Assembly (NCBI GenBank): GCA_029242745.1
Contig: JAQWTI010000004.1
Coordinates: 40,009-104,008 of the forward strand
Source of the DNA: Acidimicrobiales bacterium
GTDB taxonomy: Bacteria; Actinomycetota; Acidimicrobiia; Acidimicrobiales; MedAcidi-G1
Length of the DNA: 64,000 nucleotides
Reading direction: 5' to 3'
Positions within the stretch are counted from its first letter, which is position 1, and the number at the start of each line of letters is the position of its first letter. The translations under genes were made by a program, and so were the position numbers. The notes under the pieces are model-generated. The model ran no database searches. It was not told where the DNA came from and saw only the letters and a program-made list of their open reading frames with translations. This document shows, piece after piece, positions 8,837 through 17,768 of this stretch.

Positions 8837-9757
8837 TTAGTCTGCCTGAGACAGCCCTCGAAGACGCCGCCGGGCGTCAGTAAGCACCTCGGCCAGCGTG
8901 GATTCGAGCACTAGCGATGGTTCCCAACCAGTGTCGCGGTGGATTGCAGAGGCATCACCGAGGAGCTCTGGAAGGTCCACCGGTCGAAAAAGGCTGGGGT
9001 CGTCTACCGGGGTAATCGGCCGGTCGGCAAGTGACAGGAGAGCCTGCAAGATAGACCGGATAGCGATGGCCTGGCCGGTGCAAACGTTGTAGGCGGCTCC
9101 GGATCGACCCTTTGTAGCAAGTAGTCGGTAGGCCCTGACAACGTCCCGGACATCTGTAAAGTCTCGCCGAGCGTCAAGGTTTCCTACTGAAATGGTGCTT
9201 TCCTTCTTTGCCTCACAACGGGCGATTCGCAGAGCCAGCGCCGAACATACGCCAGCTTCTCCTTGTCCGGGTCCAAAGTGGTTGAACGACCTTGCCCTGA
9301 CAACATCCTGACCGTAACCAAGGTGGGCCTGTTCCGCGATTAGGTCTGCCATAGCCTTACTCGCCGCATAAGGAGATGCCGGTCGGAAGGGCGCAGACTC
9401 ATTAACGGGGAGTTCGTCCTCTAGGACGACGCCGTACACATCTGCGCTGGTGACGGTCACCACTCGGCTAGCGCCAGTCGAGCGAGCAGCGGAGAGAAGA
9501 TGATGAGTTCCCTCGGCGTTTATCCGGAGGGTCTTGACTGGTTCTGCCCAAGAGTGAGCGACATCGGCTTGGCCGGCCAGGTGGAAGATCACCTCGGGGC
9601 AGTGAAGTTCCAGCAGATCAGTTAATCCCTCTGGGTCGAGTATGTCGGGCCCGCCTGAAGACCGGTCCGTCGACACAACCTCGTCACCTTCGGCTGTCAG
9701 GTGGTCAACCAAGTGTTGGCCAACAAACCCGGCAGCCCCGGTAACGAGGGCCTTCAT
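8837..9757 (-). CDS. rmd: GDP-6-deoxy-D-mannose reductase-like (Rmd)
   Basis: A 306-residue NAD(P)-dependent epimerase/dehydratase family protein. It starts [19 protein letters not shown], has [13 protein letters not shown], a Ser-Ala-Asp-Val-Tyr-Gly catalytic segment, [10 protein letters not shown] for Tyr-x3-Lys, and NHFGPGQ, all typical of GDP-4-keto-6-deoxy-mannose reductases. Immediate linkage to gmd supports the assignment: the pair would yield GDP-D-rhamnose for envelope glycans. It appears to be the first gene of the minus-strand operon. A less specific sugar reductase or epimerase remains possible, since this superfamily is broad. Confidence 0.82.
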   Translation of the reverse strand: MKALVTGAAGFVGQHLVDHLTAEGDEVVSTDRSSGGPDILDPEGLTDLLELHCPEVIFHLAGQADVAHSWAEPVKTLRINAEGTHHLLSAARSTGASRVVTVTSADVYGVVLEDELPVNESAPFRPASPYAASKAMADLIAEQAHLGYGQDVVRARSFNHFGPGQGEAGVCSALALRIARCEAKKESTISVGNLDARRDFTDVRDVVRAYRLLATKGRSGAAYNVCTGQAIAIRSILQALLSLADRPITPVDDPSLFRPVDLPELLGDASAIHRDTGWEPSLVLESTLAEVLTDARRRLRGLSQAD

Positions 9758-9833
9758 GAGTGAAACGTTCTGAGAGTGTTCACTGACGCATCGTAGAAGG
9801 AGTCACCCGTCAGGGAGGACCCGAGCCCGGAAG

Positions 9834-9839
9834 TAGTCT
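9834..9839 (+). promoter_or_regulatory. -10 element (TAGTCT)
   Basis: TAGTCT ends ten bases before the GTG at 9850, consistent with a leaderless or near-leaderless transcript. The 92-base gap to rmd must also hold the divergent rmd promoter, which I could not define. Confidence 0.4.
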
Positions 9840-9849
9840 CGGCGGCACC

Positions 9850-12800
9850 GTGGATGCCACCTCGCTCTCAGATAGCCATAAGCTGACCCCTAGGGCTTCG
9901 TCGGCCCCTGTGCTGGCCATAGTCGTGGTCAAGGACGATGCGCCGGACCTCGAGGTGGTCCTCACCAGTTTGGTCGCGCAAGATCATCAGCGCACCGAAG
10001 TTTTGGTCATCGACATCCGCCGAGATGGAACCCCGACTGTTGAAAGCCTCTCGTTGGTGGACCGGGTGGCTATAGCTGCTCCTGCGTCACTCGTCGTTCA
10101 GGCGTCCGGAGTGAGCGGATTTGGTCAAACGGTCAATGCGGGACTAGAGGCCAGAGCAACAATTGAACCGGCATTGCCTGATCCGCGCTTCTTATTGTTT
10201 GTCTCCAGTCAGGTGGTTCTTGGTGACACAGCGGTACGACGCCTGGTGGAGCGGGCCGTCGAAACAAATGTTGCGGTGGTTGGGCCCAAGGTGGTTGGGC
10301 CGACGGGGGCCCTAGAGGAAACAGGATGGTGGTTTGATGCCCTTGGGTCTCCAGTCCCGGTGGTACCTGATCCTGAATTCGATCAGGGTCAGTACGACAC
10401 GGACCTCTCGCCCGATGCGGTGTCCGGAGCAGCATGGATGATTCGCTACGACCTTTTTGTCGAATTAGATGGACTCGACCCCGATGGGGTGCCCGGCACA
10501 GAGCATTTGGATCTCTGTCGACGGGCCCGTGCTGCCGGGGCCTCCATAGGGGTTGTCCCCGCAGCGGTGGCCCGGAGGTTTGGTTCGTCAACGTCGATTC
10601 GGTATGTTCCCGCTGCGGCATGGCCACGGTTCCGTCTTCGGCAGACGTTGGCTTCGCCGTATAGTCGGCTGCTCCGGTTGGTTCCCGTCTTGGTAGTAGC
10701 CACACTTGGTGGTGTCGCGTATGGGCTACTTGCTGGACGTTTCCGGCATGCCTTTGGGTTGCTGGCGGCCTGGCCGTGGAACCTTCGTCGAATCAGGTCT
10801 GCACGGCAGTTGTTTGCGGGGAGTTCCGCGCTAATTGACCGTCCGGACTGCGGAATTACTGGACGCCGGGAATCACTGTGGGTGGCTTTTCGGCGGGTGG
10901 TTACTGGCCGTACTCTGGCTGGTGACGACGATCAATCTGATGGACTGCGACGCCTCAACGGCGTCTTTGGTGCAGTGTTCGGCCCAGGTGGCCTAGCGTT
11001 GTTGATCGCCGCCGGGGTGATCGGCTTCGGATCTCGTTCACTGGTATCCGGTGGGATAACCGCAGTTGGGCGTTTCCAGGGACTACCGGATGCTCCAAGT
11101 GACCTCTTGGCGGGCTGGTGGAACGGTTGGAGGTCCACCGGGACGGGTACCTCCAACTCGGGCACAGATGGGCTGGCCGTAGTGGGTTTTCTGGCTGGCA
11201 TTTTACCGGGATCAACAGACTCACTTTGGACCGCCTTGGTGCTTGGAGCGTTCGCTGTAGGGGCGCTTGGAACTTGGCGTTTGGTCCAGCCCATAGGTGG
11301 TGGCCGTTCACGTGCGGTCGCTGTGCTGGTCTACCTTGCGGCGCCTATTCCCTATGACGCACTGCGTTCGGGGCGACTCACCCCCTTGGCGGCATATGCT
11401 CTTCTGCCTTGGGTCGCTCGACGGCTTGCTGGCGCTCAAGCTATGACGCCCTATGGATTCCGCGGTGGCGAACCTGGCCCAGGAACCCGCCTTCGTAGCA
11501 TCTGGTCCGATGTGCTTGTAACCGGCTTGGCAATTTCGGCAGTAATTGCAGTGGTTCCAGTTCTTTTGGTTCCCGTTTGCCTAGTTGCTGGGGGCCTCTT
11601 CATAGGAACGATCGTGTCGGGCGCAACCAACGGTCTGGTTCGGCTACTTATGGTGGCCAGTAGTGGAGCGGCAGTCAGTGCCCTAGTCCACCTGCCGACC
11701 ATCTTGACGTTCTTGGGACGTGGGGGAAACGGGTGGGCTGGCTGGCTGAACGGGGGAGTAGATGCTGATTGGGGTCTTAACGGATCGATTGGACTTTGGG
11801 GGGTCTTGGCACTTGATCCCGCTGCAGATCGGGCAACGTTGACTTGGGCGCTATTCGTTCTGCCGCTCCTCAGCCTGTTGTCAGCGCAGGGTCGACATCT
11901 CTCGGTGGTGGTTCGAGCTTGGTTCGTGACGGCGGCCGGGGCTTCAGGACTGGTAGCCATCGATCAAGGGTGGATCGGTGGCGAGGGCTCGGTGCTGCGG
12001 TCGGTAGACCCAGCAGTATTTCTGGTGCCAGTGGCACTCGGCCTGGCATGGGCATCGGCCGCAGGCGTGGCTGGCATTGGTGCCGATCTCGCACACTTGG
12101 CTCGACAGGTGCACGTAGAGCGCTACGCCCGGGCAGTTCGCAATGGCCTACTGGGCCTCGTGGTGGTAAGTCTGACTATTGGTGTGCTTCCAGTACTGAC
12201 TGGCTCGTTTGCTGGAAGTTGGGGAGCACCACGTGCTGACCTGGTATCCGCACTTCCTAGTTTAAATACTCGTCTAGGTGCTGGGGACACGGTGCGCGGT
12301 GGGGATGCTCGGGTCCTGTGGATCGGCGAGCAGGTGGTTCTCCCTGCTGCAGGGATCCCGCTCTCGACTCGGCAGAGTTCAGTTGGAGAAGGTCCAAACA
12401 TGCTGGGAGACCTAGTTATGGCAGTCACTGATGGGCGTCCGGATCTCGCCGACCAGTGGTCACCGGGGGAGACGGCTGGGATGGTGCTCTTGCGCGATGC
12501 GCTAAATTCTGCACTGGACGGAGCTACTCACCGACTGGGTGTTGAGTTGGGGCGTTGGGGGGTGGCGCAGGTGGTGGTCGTCCAGCGCTCAGCGCCGGTA
12601 CCCGGTCCAGGTATTGATCGACCCGTACCTGATCGCTTGACGGAGATTTTGGCCCGTCAACTCGATTTGGAACGAGTGGAAGCAGTGAACCGGGCGATGA
12701 CTGTCTATCGAAACACTGCGGTGGAGGCACCGTTTTCGGTAGTTCGGGACAGAAATCGACGGGTCGTCCCTGCGTTAGTGACGCGTCGTTCGTTCAGTGA

Positions 12801-13140
12801 TTGGGTTGTTGAGATTCCCGCTGATGGCGCTCTCCGGTCAATGGTTGGGCCTGACGACCGCTGGCAGGTCCGAGTGGATGGTCAGCCGGTCATGGTGTTG
12901 GCCCCAGGTGAAGCTCATGGAGTAATTGGGCGTCCAGCAGTTCGTGTGGCGACGGGAAGTGTGGCTACGTTCGAAGTTGATAGTGGACGAATGGTGGGAC
13001 GGCGCGGAACCCAGTTGGCGCTGGCCGGCCTACTGATCCTGCTCACTAGCTGGGCACGAACATCTCGTGAAGCCTCTATATCCCAGGAGTCTTCAGGTTC
13101 CGATCTCCGAGATAGCAAGACGCGGCGGCGGCTTAAATGA
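9850..13140 (+). CDS. Large GT2-like/polytopic membrane glycosyltransferase
   Basis: A 1096-residue protein with an N-terminal GT2-like domain (about residues 20-250) followed by a long multi-spanning membrane part (first span about 270-290, then many from about 370 to 770) and an extracytoplasmic C-terminal region with a final span near 1055-1070. The layout matches the giant actinobacterial glycosyltransferases that sit beside a DUF5719 gene, thought to build cell-envelope polysaccharide. The GT2 part looks degenerate: the place of the Asp-x-Asp metal motif is Ser-Ser-Gln (119-121), and the usual Glu-Asp before the Asp-Leu-Cys segment reads Glu-His (218-219). The stop overlaps the next gene's ATG by four bases. 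The start is a GTG with a -10 box ten bases before it. Substrate unknown. Confidence 0.85.
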   Translation: MDATSLSDSHKLTPRASSAPVLAIVVVKDDAPDLEVVLTSLVAQDHQRTEVLVIDIRRDGTPTVESLSLVDRVAIAAPASLVVQASGVSGFGQTVNAGLEARATIEPALPDPRFLLFVSSQVVLGDTAVRRLVERAVETNVAVVGPKVVGPTGALEETGWWFDALGSPVPVVPDPEFDQGQYDTDLSPDAVSGAAWMIRYDLFVELDGLDPDGVPGTEHLDLCRRARAAGASIGVVPAAVARRFGSSTSIRYVPAAAWPRFRLRQTLASPYSRLLRLVPVLVVATLGGVAYGLLAGRFRHAFGLLAAWPWNLRRIRSARQLFAGSSALIDRPDCGITGRRESLWVAFRRVVTGRTLAGDDDQSDGLRRLNGVFGAVFGPGGLALLIAAGVIGFGSRSLVSGGITAVGRFQGLPDAPSDLLAGWWNGWRSTGTGTSNSGTDGLAVVGFLAGILPGSTDSLWTALVLGAFAVGALGTWRLVQPIGGGRSRAVAVLVYLAAPIPYDALRSGRLTPLAAYALLPWVARRLAGAQAMTPYGFRGGEPGPGTRLRSIWSDVLVTGLAISAVIAVVPVLLVPVCLVAGGLFIGTIVSGATNGLVRLLMVASSGAAVSALVHLPTILTFLGRGGNGWAGWLNGGVDADWGLNGSIGLWGVLALDPAADRATLTWALFVLPLLSLLSAQGRHLSVVVRAWFVTAAGASGLVAIDQGWIGGEGSVLRSVDPAVFLVPVALGLAWASAAGVAGIGADLAHLARQVHVERYARAVRNGLLGLVVVSLTIGVLPVLTGSFAGSWGAPRADLVSALPSLNTRLGAGDTVRGGDARVLWIGEQVVLPAAGIPLSTRQSSVGEGPNMLGDLVMAVTDGRPDLADQWSPGETAGMVLLRDALNSALDGATHRLGVELGRWGVAQVVVVQRSAPVPGPGIDRPVPDRLTEILARQLDLERVEAVNRAMTVYRNTAVEAPFSVVRDRNRRVVPALVTRRSFSDWVVEIPADGALRSMVGPDDRWQVRVDGQPVMVLAPGEAHGVIGRPAVRVATGSVATFEVDSGRMVGRRGTQLALAGLLILLTSWARTSREASISQESSGSDLRDSKTRRRLK

Positions 13141-14582
13141 CGGCGGTTCGTGGTCCAGCCATAATCTCTCTGACTGTTCTATTAATTGCAGCATTTGCAC
13201 TGTCATCGGGCCCGACTGATGAGTTTGGTGCCGAAACTCGACCCGAAGCGCGTGCGGCGACCGTGCTGGATGGCGACGCCACTGGCCTTTGGTTCTGTCT
13301 CGGACCGACAGCCGAACTGGATGGGATCAGCGAGCGGACTGTTGAAGTTGTGGGAATTTCAACGTCCCCGACCAAGGGTCGAGTTACGGTGGCGGACGAC
13401 AGCGGACGAGTCGTTGAGCGAGCCTTCCAAATTGACCCGGGCGACCGCCTCGAGATATCTCCAGGGCAGTTTGTGTCTGGTGCGCTATTTGCTGGCGTCA
13501 CCATTGAAGTCAGTGGTGGTGCTGTCGTGGTGGCTCAGACGTTTTCTGGTCCTACTGGTATAGATCGTCGGCCGTGTACTACGCGCGCCGCTGACAGCTG
13601 GGTGGTCCCTTGGCTAACCACTGCTCGACCGGGGAACCAAGCATGGTTACTCATACACAATCCGTTCCGGGCTGCGGCAGTGGTCGATCTTCGATTCGTT
13701 GGTGATATAGGCCGCCGTGAAGCCCTGGATTCCCAAGGAGTTGTGGTACCCGGTCGGGCGATAGTTGCATATGACGTGACTGAACGGATCGCTGATTCCG
13801 CAGTGGTGTCGGCCACGATCAATGCACGAGCGGGACGAGTTGTGGTTGCCCGACTCCAGATTTCAGATGGTTCTGGCCCGTTGGCTATTAGTGGTCTTGA
13901 TCTGGCGCCGGGGGTTCCTGAACTAGCAACCCGAGCCTTCGTCCCTGGGGTGGGGGTGGGCGAGAGGTCGGCCAGTGGATCAACGGTGGTAGTTGTCAAC
14001 GCGAATATGGAGACCGTAGAGGCCGAAGTGCTAGTCCGGACCGCAGTGGATGTGGCCAAGGTAGAACCATGGCGGTTGGAACTGCGGGCTGGTCAGCGTT
14101 ATGTGGTGGATCTGGATGATGGTCGCCTCGCTGGGATCGGTGCATTTGGAGTCGAGATTCGGTCGTTCGATGATCAACCGGTTGCTGCATCGGTGGTCCG
14201 GCGAGCAGTCGACGGACTTCAGGGCTTAGCGGTCCGGGCGGCGGCGGTTGTGGCGGCTCGTGGTTGGGTCGTGGACATAGCCGATCGCTACGGCGCAATG
14301 GAAGATGTCATGGCTGTCATGAATCCAGCGATTGAAGGGATCGCCACTATTGAGGTAAAGGTCCTCGCTGGCACGGCTCCAGACGGTATGGCTCGAATCG
14401 TGGAGTTAGCGCCCGGAACACAGGCGTCGTTTGATTTACAGGCGGGGCCACCTTTGGTGTTAGCCGTTGAGGCCACTGCGCCGGTAATCGTCTCGGTTCA
14501 GAGCATTGGGGAGAGTGGAGCCACGGCCTCTGTTGCTGTTGCTGTGGCGGGTACCGAGCAGCGAATTATTCCTAATCGTTAG
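13137..14582 (+). CDS. DUF5719 family secreted/membrane-anchored protein
   Basis: A 481-residue protein with an N-terminal signal/anchor segment (about residues 8-24, IISLTVLLIAAFAL) and an otherwise extracytoplasmic, beta-rich body. LWFCLGP-type and NPFRAAAVVDL segments, with repeated immunoglobulin-like strands (each strand rich in Val and Ala), match DUF5719 proteins. That family is found almost only in actinobacteria, directly downstream of the giant GT2 protein, as here with a four-base overlap. A partnership in exporting or assembling a surface glycan is inferred from this fixed pairing; no activity is known to me. It converges on the thioredoxin-like gene with three bases between the stops. 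Confidence 0.8.
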   Translation: MTAVRGPAIISLTVLLIAAFALSSGPTDEFGAETRPEARAATVLDGDATGLWFCLGPTAELDGISERTVEVVGISTSPTKGRVTVADDSGRVVERAFQIDPGDRLEISPGQFVSGALFAGVTIEVSGGAVVVAQTFSGPTGIDRRPCTTRAADSWVVPWLTTARPGNQAWLLIHNPFRAAAVVDLRFVGDIGRREALDSQGVVVPGRAIVAYDVTERIADSAVVSATINARAGRVVVARLQISDGSGPLAISGLDLAPGVPELATRAFVPGVGVGERSASGSTVVVVNANMETVEAEVLVRTAVDVAKVEPWRLELRAGQRYVVDLDDGRLAGIGAFGVEIRSFDDQPVAASVVRRAVDGLQGLAVRAAAVVAARGWVVDIADRYGAMEDVMAVMNPAIEGIATIEVKVLAGTAPDGMARIVELAPGTQASFDLQAGPPLVLAVEATAPVIVSVQSIGESGATASVAVAVAGTEQRIIPNR

Positions 14583-14585
14583 GAG

Positions 14586-15032
14586 TCAGGAACCAGCACT
14601 GCATCCGTCTGGTGTGGAGCCCGGGTTTCGGAGTTCGGCCAGTGAGCCCCAGAGATGGGTCGCGCTCACTGGGCCCACGTGGTGTCCACGTACTACGCCG
14701 AGGCCGTCGACGATAAGAACCATAGGTACGGCCTCAATGCCATATCGGTCGTGGATGACCTGATTGGTAGTGACCTCAACTTCTTGGACGGCAACCTCGG
14801 TGCTCTCTAAGGGCGCTGCAGTGGCCAGTACTGATGAGCAAGAATTGCAGCTGGCTGCGGTGAACACGGCGACCAGCCAGGGAAGGTCGGGACAGATGAA
14901 GTCGTCTCGGTCAAGTTGCTCTGGCACGGTCCAGCCGGTTCTGACTGGGGTGCTGGGTCGACGTCGCTGAATCAGCTGGGCAAGTGCGGTAGCCAGAGCG
15001 GCAACGACAATCAGCAGGATCAGGCGTTCCAT
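14586..15032 (-). CDS. Membrane-anchored thioredoxin-like protein
   Basis: A 148-residue protein with one N-terminal transmembrane segment (about residues 3-20) and a thioredoxin-fold domain outside. The active-site region is AASCNSCSSV, a C-x-x-C motif with Asn-Ser between the cysteines, and the cis-proline loop is present as AVPMVLIVD. A third cysteine sits in the last ten residues (DGC). It probably acts as an extracytoplasmic thiol-disulfide protein. It starts 12 bases after the ftsH stop and is likely co-transcribed with it. A link to FtsH function is possible but not shown. Confidence 0.82.
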   Translation of the reverse strand: MERLILLIVVAALATALAQLIQRRRPSTPVRTGWTVPEQLDRDDFICPDLPWLVAVFTAASCNSCSSVLATAAPLESTEVAVQEVEVTTNQVIHDRYGIEAVPMVLIVDGLGVVRGHHVGPVSATHLWGSLAELRNPGSTPDGCSAGS

Positions 15033-15044
15033 AGCCTGAGGGGC

Positions 15045-16958
15045 CTATTCGGCGTTGCTGGATTCAGAAACGAGCGCTGCCGTCGGTTCGTCAGCAGCGC
15101 TCGAATCATCGGGACTCATAGCGGTTGCCACCAAGCGCCTGACCTCATCCCCGTTTATCGTTTCGTTTTCAAGCAGGGAGCGGGCGACCAGTTCGAGCGC
15201 GTGCCGATTTTCGGTTAGAAGCTGGCGACAGCGATCCTCTTGTTCAAAAAGGATTCTTTGAACTTCTTCATCAATGAGGTGTGCGGTTTCGTCGCTGTAG
15301 TCCCGACTGTGCATCAGGTCATCTCCGAGAAACACCTGATTTTGGCCTCCCCAGGCCATTGGACCAAGCCTTTTACTCATACCCCACTCGCGAACCATTT
15401 TGCGGGCAGTCTCAGTGGCTGTCATGAGGTCGTTGCCGGCTCCGGTGGAGGTCACGTTAAATACAAGATCTTCGGCTATCCGGCCTCCCATCATGATGAC
15501 GAGTCGGTCCTCAAGGTAGTCCTGCCGGTTCGTATGGCGTTCTGTTTCCGGCAATTGCATGGAGTAGCCGAGCGCTCGCCCGGTCGGGATGATCGTGACC
15601 TTATGGAGAGGGTCGGCGGTGGGCAAAATGGTTGCGCAAAGGGCGTGACCGGCCTCGTGGTAGGCAGTTAACTCTTTTTCTTCTTCCGACATGGCTAGCG
15701 ATTCTTGCTTCAAGCCCATATAAATACGATCTCTTGCCTCTTCAAAGTGATCGGCTTGGATGCTTTCTTCACCATTTCGGACAGCGACCAGCGCCGCTTC
15801 GTTGACCAGGTTGGAGAGGTCGGCGCCACTCATACCCGGGGCTCCGCGCGCTACGAGGTCCAAGTCCACGTCTTCGTTCACCCGTTTACCCTTGACATGC
15901 ACGTCAAGAATCTTCCTTCGGTCAGCTATTTCAGGAAGAGGTACCACTACCTGTCGGTCAAAGCGGCCAGGGCGCAAGAGGGCTGGATCCAAGATGTCGG
16001 GACGGTTGGTCGCAGCCATGATCACGATGCCTTCGCTCCCCTCGAAGCCGTCCATCTCTGACAGCATCTGGTTGAGGGTCTGTTCGCGCTCGTCATGTCC
16101 ACCGCCCAACCCCGCGCCTCGTTTACGTCCGACGGAGTCAATCTCGTCGATAAAAATAATGGCCCTACCCATCTTGCGGGCCGACTCGAAGAGGTCTCGA
16201 ACGCGGCTGGCACCCACGCCCACAAACATTTCCATAAAGTCTGAACCTGTTACTGAGAGGAACGGCACTTCAGCCTCACCTGCGACGGCCCGGGCAATGA
16301 GTGTCTTACCGGTTCCCGGCGGGCCAACTAGTAGAATTCCCTTAGGGACGCGAGCTCCGATTTCCGCAAACTTTTCGGTCTTCTGCAGAAAATCCACCAC
16401 CTCGCGTATCTCTTGCTTGACTCCTTCGTAACCAGCAACGTCATCGAAAGTTGTGCCTGGCTGTTCAGTGCTGTATGTCTTGGCCCGTGACCGTCCGATG
16501 GACATCATTCCGCTCATCTGGCCCTGCGCACGGCGGTTGATCCACCAGAAGAACAAGATGATGAGGCTCACGGGGAGCAGAAGCGGCAGCCATGTCTGCA
16601 GGAATCCGGGTTGTGGGGTCTTGAACCGAACCTCGGTCCCGCTATCAGACAACAGCCGTCGATCATCTATGGAAAGTTCAATTGGGCCGGTGGTCTCGAA
16701 TGCTGTGCCGGCATCGTTGGTGAAAGTGATACGGCCTGTCTGGTTGTCCACCAGCACATCGGCTACCTCACCGGTAGCGACCCGGTCGAGGAATAAGTCG
16801 TAGGCGACTTGGTCAGCGGTATCTGACGGCAAGAGGCCAGGCAGAATAAACGCGGTAGCTAGCAGTCCCATTACCAGCCAGACACCCCACCGGGGCCATC
16901 CTTGATTACGCCTAGGTTGGTTTTGGGACCCAGGGGGTTGCTCGGATCGATCCGCCAT
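15045..16958 (-). CDS. ftsH: ATP-dependent zinc metalloprotease FtsH
   Basis: A 637-residue membrane AAA+ protease that degrades unneeded membrane and cytosolic proteins. Two transmembrane segments (about 24-42 and 118-140) flank a short extracytoplasmic domain. Walker A GPPGTGKT is at 212-219, Walker B IIFIDEID near 267-274, the arginine-finger region is RPGRFDRQ, and the zinc motif HEAGH is at 434-438, with the third-ligand Asp in GAGNDL. Length is normal for the family. The -10 box TACGCT lies six bases before the ATG on the minus strand, so the mRNA is probably leaderless. It is divergent from the CPBP protease gene. Confidence 0.98.
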   Translation of the reverse strand: MADRSEQPPGSQNQPRRNQGWPRWGVWLVMGLLATAFILPGLLPSDTADQVAYDLFLDRVATGEVADVLVDNQTGRITFTNDAGTAFETTGPIELSIDDRRLLSDSGTEVRFKTPQPGFLQTWLPLLLPVSLIILFFWWINRRAQGQMSGMMSIGRSRAKTYSTEQPGTTFDDVAGYEGVKQEIREVVDFLQKTEKFAEIGARVPKGILLVGPPGTGKTLIARAVAGEAEVPFLSVTGSDFMEMFVGVGASRVRDLFESARKMGRAIIFIDEIDSVGRKRGAGLGGGHDEREQTLNQMLSEMDGFEGSEGIVIMAATNRPDILDPALLRPGRFDRQVVVPLPEIADRRKILDVHVKGKRVNEDVDLDLVARGAPGMSGADLSNLVNEAALVAVRNGEESIQADHFEEARDRIYMGLKQESLAMSEEEKELTAYHEAGHALCATILPTADPLHKVTIIPTGRALGYSMQLPETERHTNRQDYLEDRLVIMMGGRIAEDLVFNVTSTGAGNDLMTATETARKMVREWGMSKRLGPMAWGGQNQVFLGDDLMHSRDYSDETAHLIDEEVQRILFEQEDRCRQLLTENRHALELVARSLLENETINGDEVRRLVATAMSPDDSSAADEPTAALVSESSNAE

Positions 16959-16964
16959 GACTCC

Positions 16965-16970
16965 AGCGTA
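16965..16970 (-). promoter_or_regulatory. -10 element (TACGCT) of ftsH
   Basis: On the minus strand TACGCT lies six bases before the ftsH ATG (16958). The spacing suits a leaderless transcript. Confidence 0.4.
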
Positions 16971-17020
16971 CGGGAGGTCTGTGGCCGTCGGACTGTCGGT
17001 TACCTGTGCCGACCCGTCGG

Positions 17021-17026
17021 TAGGGT
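17021..17026 (+). promoter_or_regulatory. -10 element (TAGGGT) of the CPBP-GtrA fusion unit
   Basis: TAGGGT ends seven bases before ATG 17034. It shares the 75-base divergent intergenic region with the ftsH promoter. Confidence 0.45.
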
Positions 17027-17033
17027 GCGATTG

Positions 17034-17768
17034 ATGGAACGCCCGATGAATCCTGAGGTGGTGGGAACTTCACGCCCGCCGGCTGCATGGGGTTTTGGCC
17101 ATGTGGGTGCCGGATTGGTAGTTGGCATGCTGGCCACTGTCGTGGTTATGGGCATTGCGGCGGCCGTGCTGGGTGCTGATGCTGCCGAAGATCCGAGTCT
17201 GGCGGTTGGTGCACTAGTCCAGGGGGCTCTGTATTTAGGGCTGGTTGGGGTGCCTGTGTGGCTGGTGATGTTTCGGGGGGTGCGCTGGTCTGACTTTGGT
17301 TGGCTGGGATCTGGTCCAAGACGGCGAGTGCTTGATGCTTGTCAGGGGTTGGCTATTGGGGTTTTTGCTCAACTAGTGGCGGTCCCCGCTCTTTATGCCC
17401 CAATTCTGCTATTTACCGATGAGTTAGACGTTTCGGGGCCTGCTCGTGAACTGGTTGACCAGGCTAATGGGCTCGGAATCGCTCTTCTGGTCCTCATGGT
17501 CGTAGTGATGGCACCCATCACCGAAGAACTGTTTTTTCGGGGTTTGGCGTTGAGAGCCATGGAGGCCCGCATGCCGCGTCGGCTAGCGTTAGCCGCTTCG
17601 GCCTTATTGTTTGGCCTTACCCACTTCCAACTTCTGCAACTCCCTGCATTGGTCATGATCGGTTTGGTGTGTGGATGGCTAGCCCAGCGGGATAAGCGAC
17701 TGGGCCGGGCGGTTTGGACCCACGTTGGCTTCAATGCCACGACAACTTTCATCCTTTTGCTCGGATGA
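17034..17768 (+). CDS. CPBP family intramembrane metalloprotease
   Basis: A 244-residue polytopic membrane protein of the CPBP (CAAX prenyl protease 2 / Abi) family. The three conserved motifs are present: EELFFRGL (Glu-Glu-x3-Arg), FGLTHF (Phe-x3-His) and HVGFNATT (His-x3-Asn), which bind the metal in the bilayer. About six to seven hydrophobic segments are visible. I chose ATG 17034 because it follows the -10 box by seven bases; an ATG four codons downstream is an alternative, and any longer form would overlap ftsH. Its stop overlaps the ATG of the next membrane protein (ATGA). The substrate is unknown. Confidence 0.9.
   Translation: MERPMNPEVVGTSRPPAAWGFGHVGAGLVVGMLATVVVMGIAAAVLGADAAEDPSLAVGALVQGALYLGLVGVPVWLVMFRGVRWSDFGWLGSGPRRRVLDACQGLAIGVFAQLVAVPALYAPILLFTDELDVSGPARELVDQANGLGIALLVLMVVVMAPITEELFFRGLALRAMEARMPRRLALAASALLFGLTHFQLLQLPALVMIGLVCGWLAQRDKRLGRAVWTHVGFNATTTFILLLG

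Noticed and set aside
10133..10705. Long open frame antisense to the giant glycosyltransferase
   Set aside because: Composition is biased to Pro, Arg and Gln with no domain, and the plus-strand gene is well supported by its membrane and GT2 patterns and overlap with DUF5719.
16902..17033. Longer N-terminus for the CPBP protease
   Set aside because: It would overlap the start of divergent ftsH and both promoters; the added residues are not conserved-looking.
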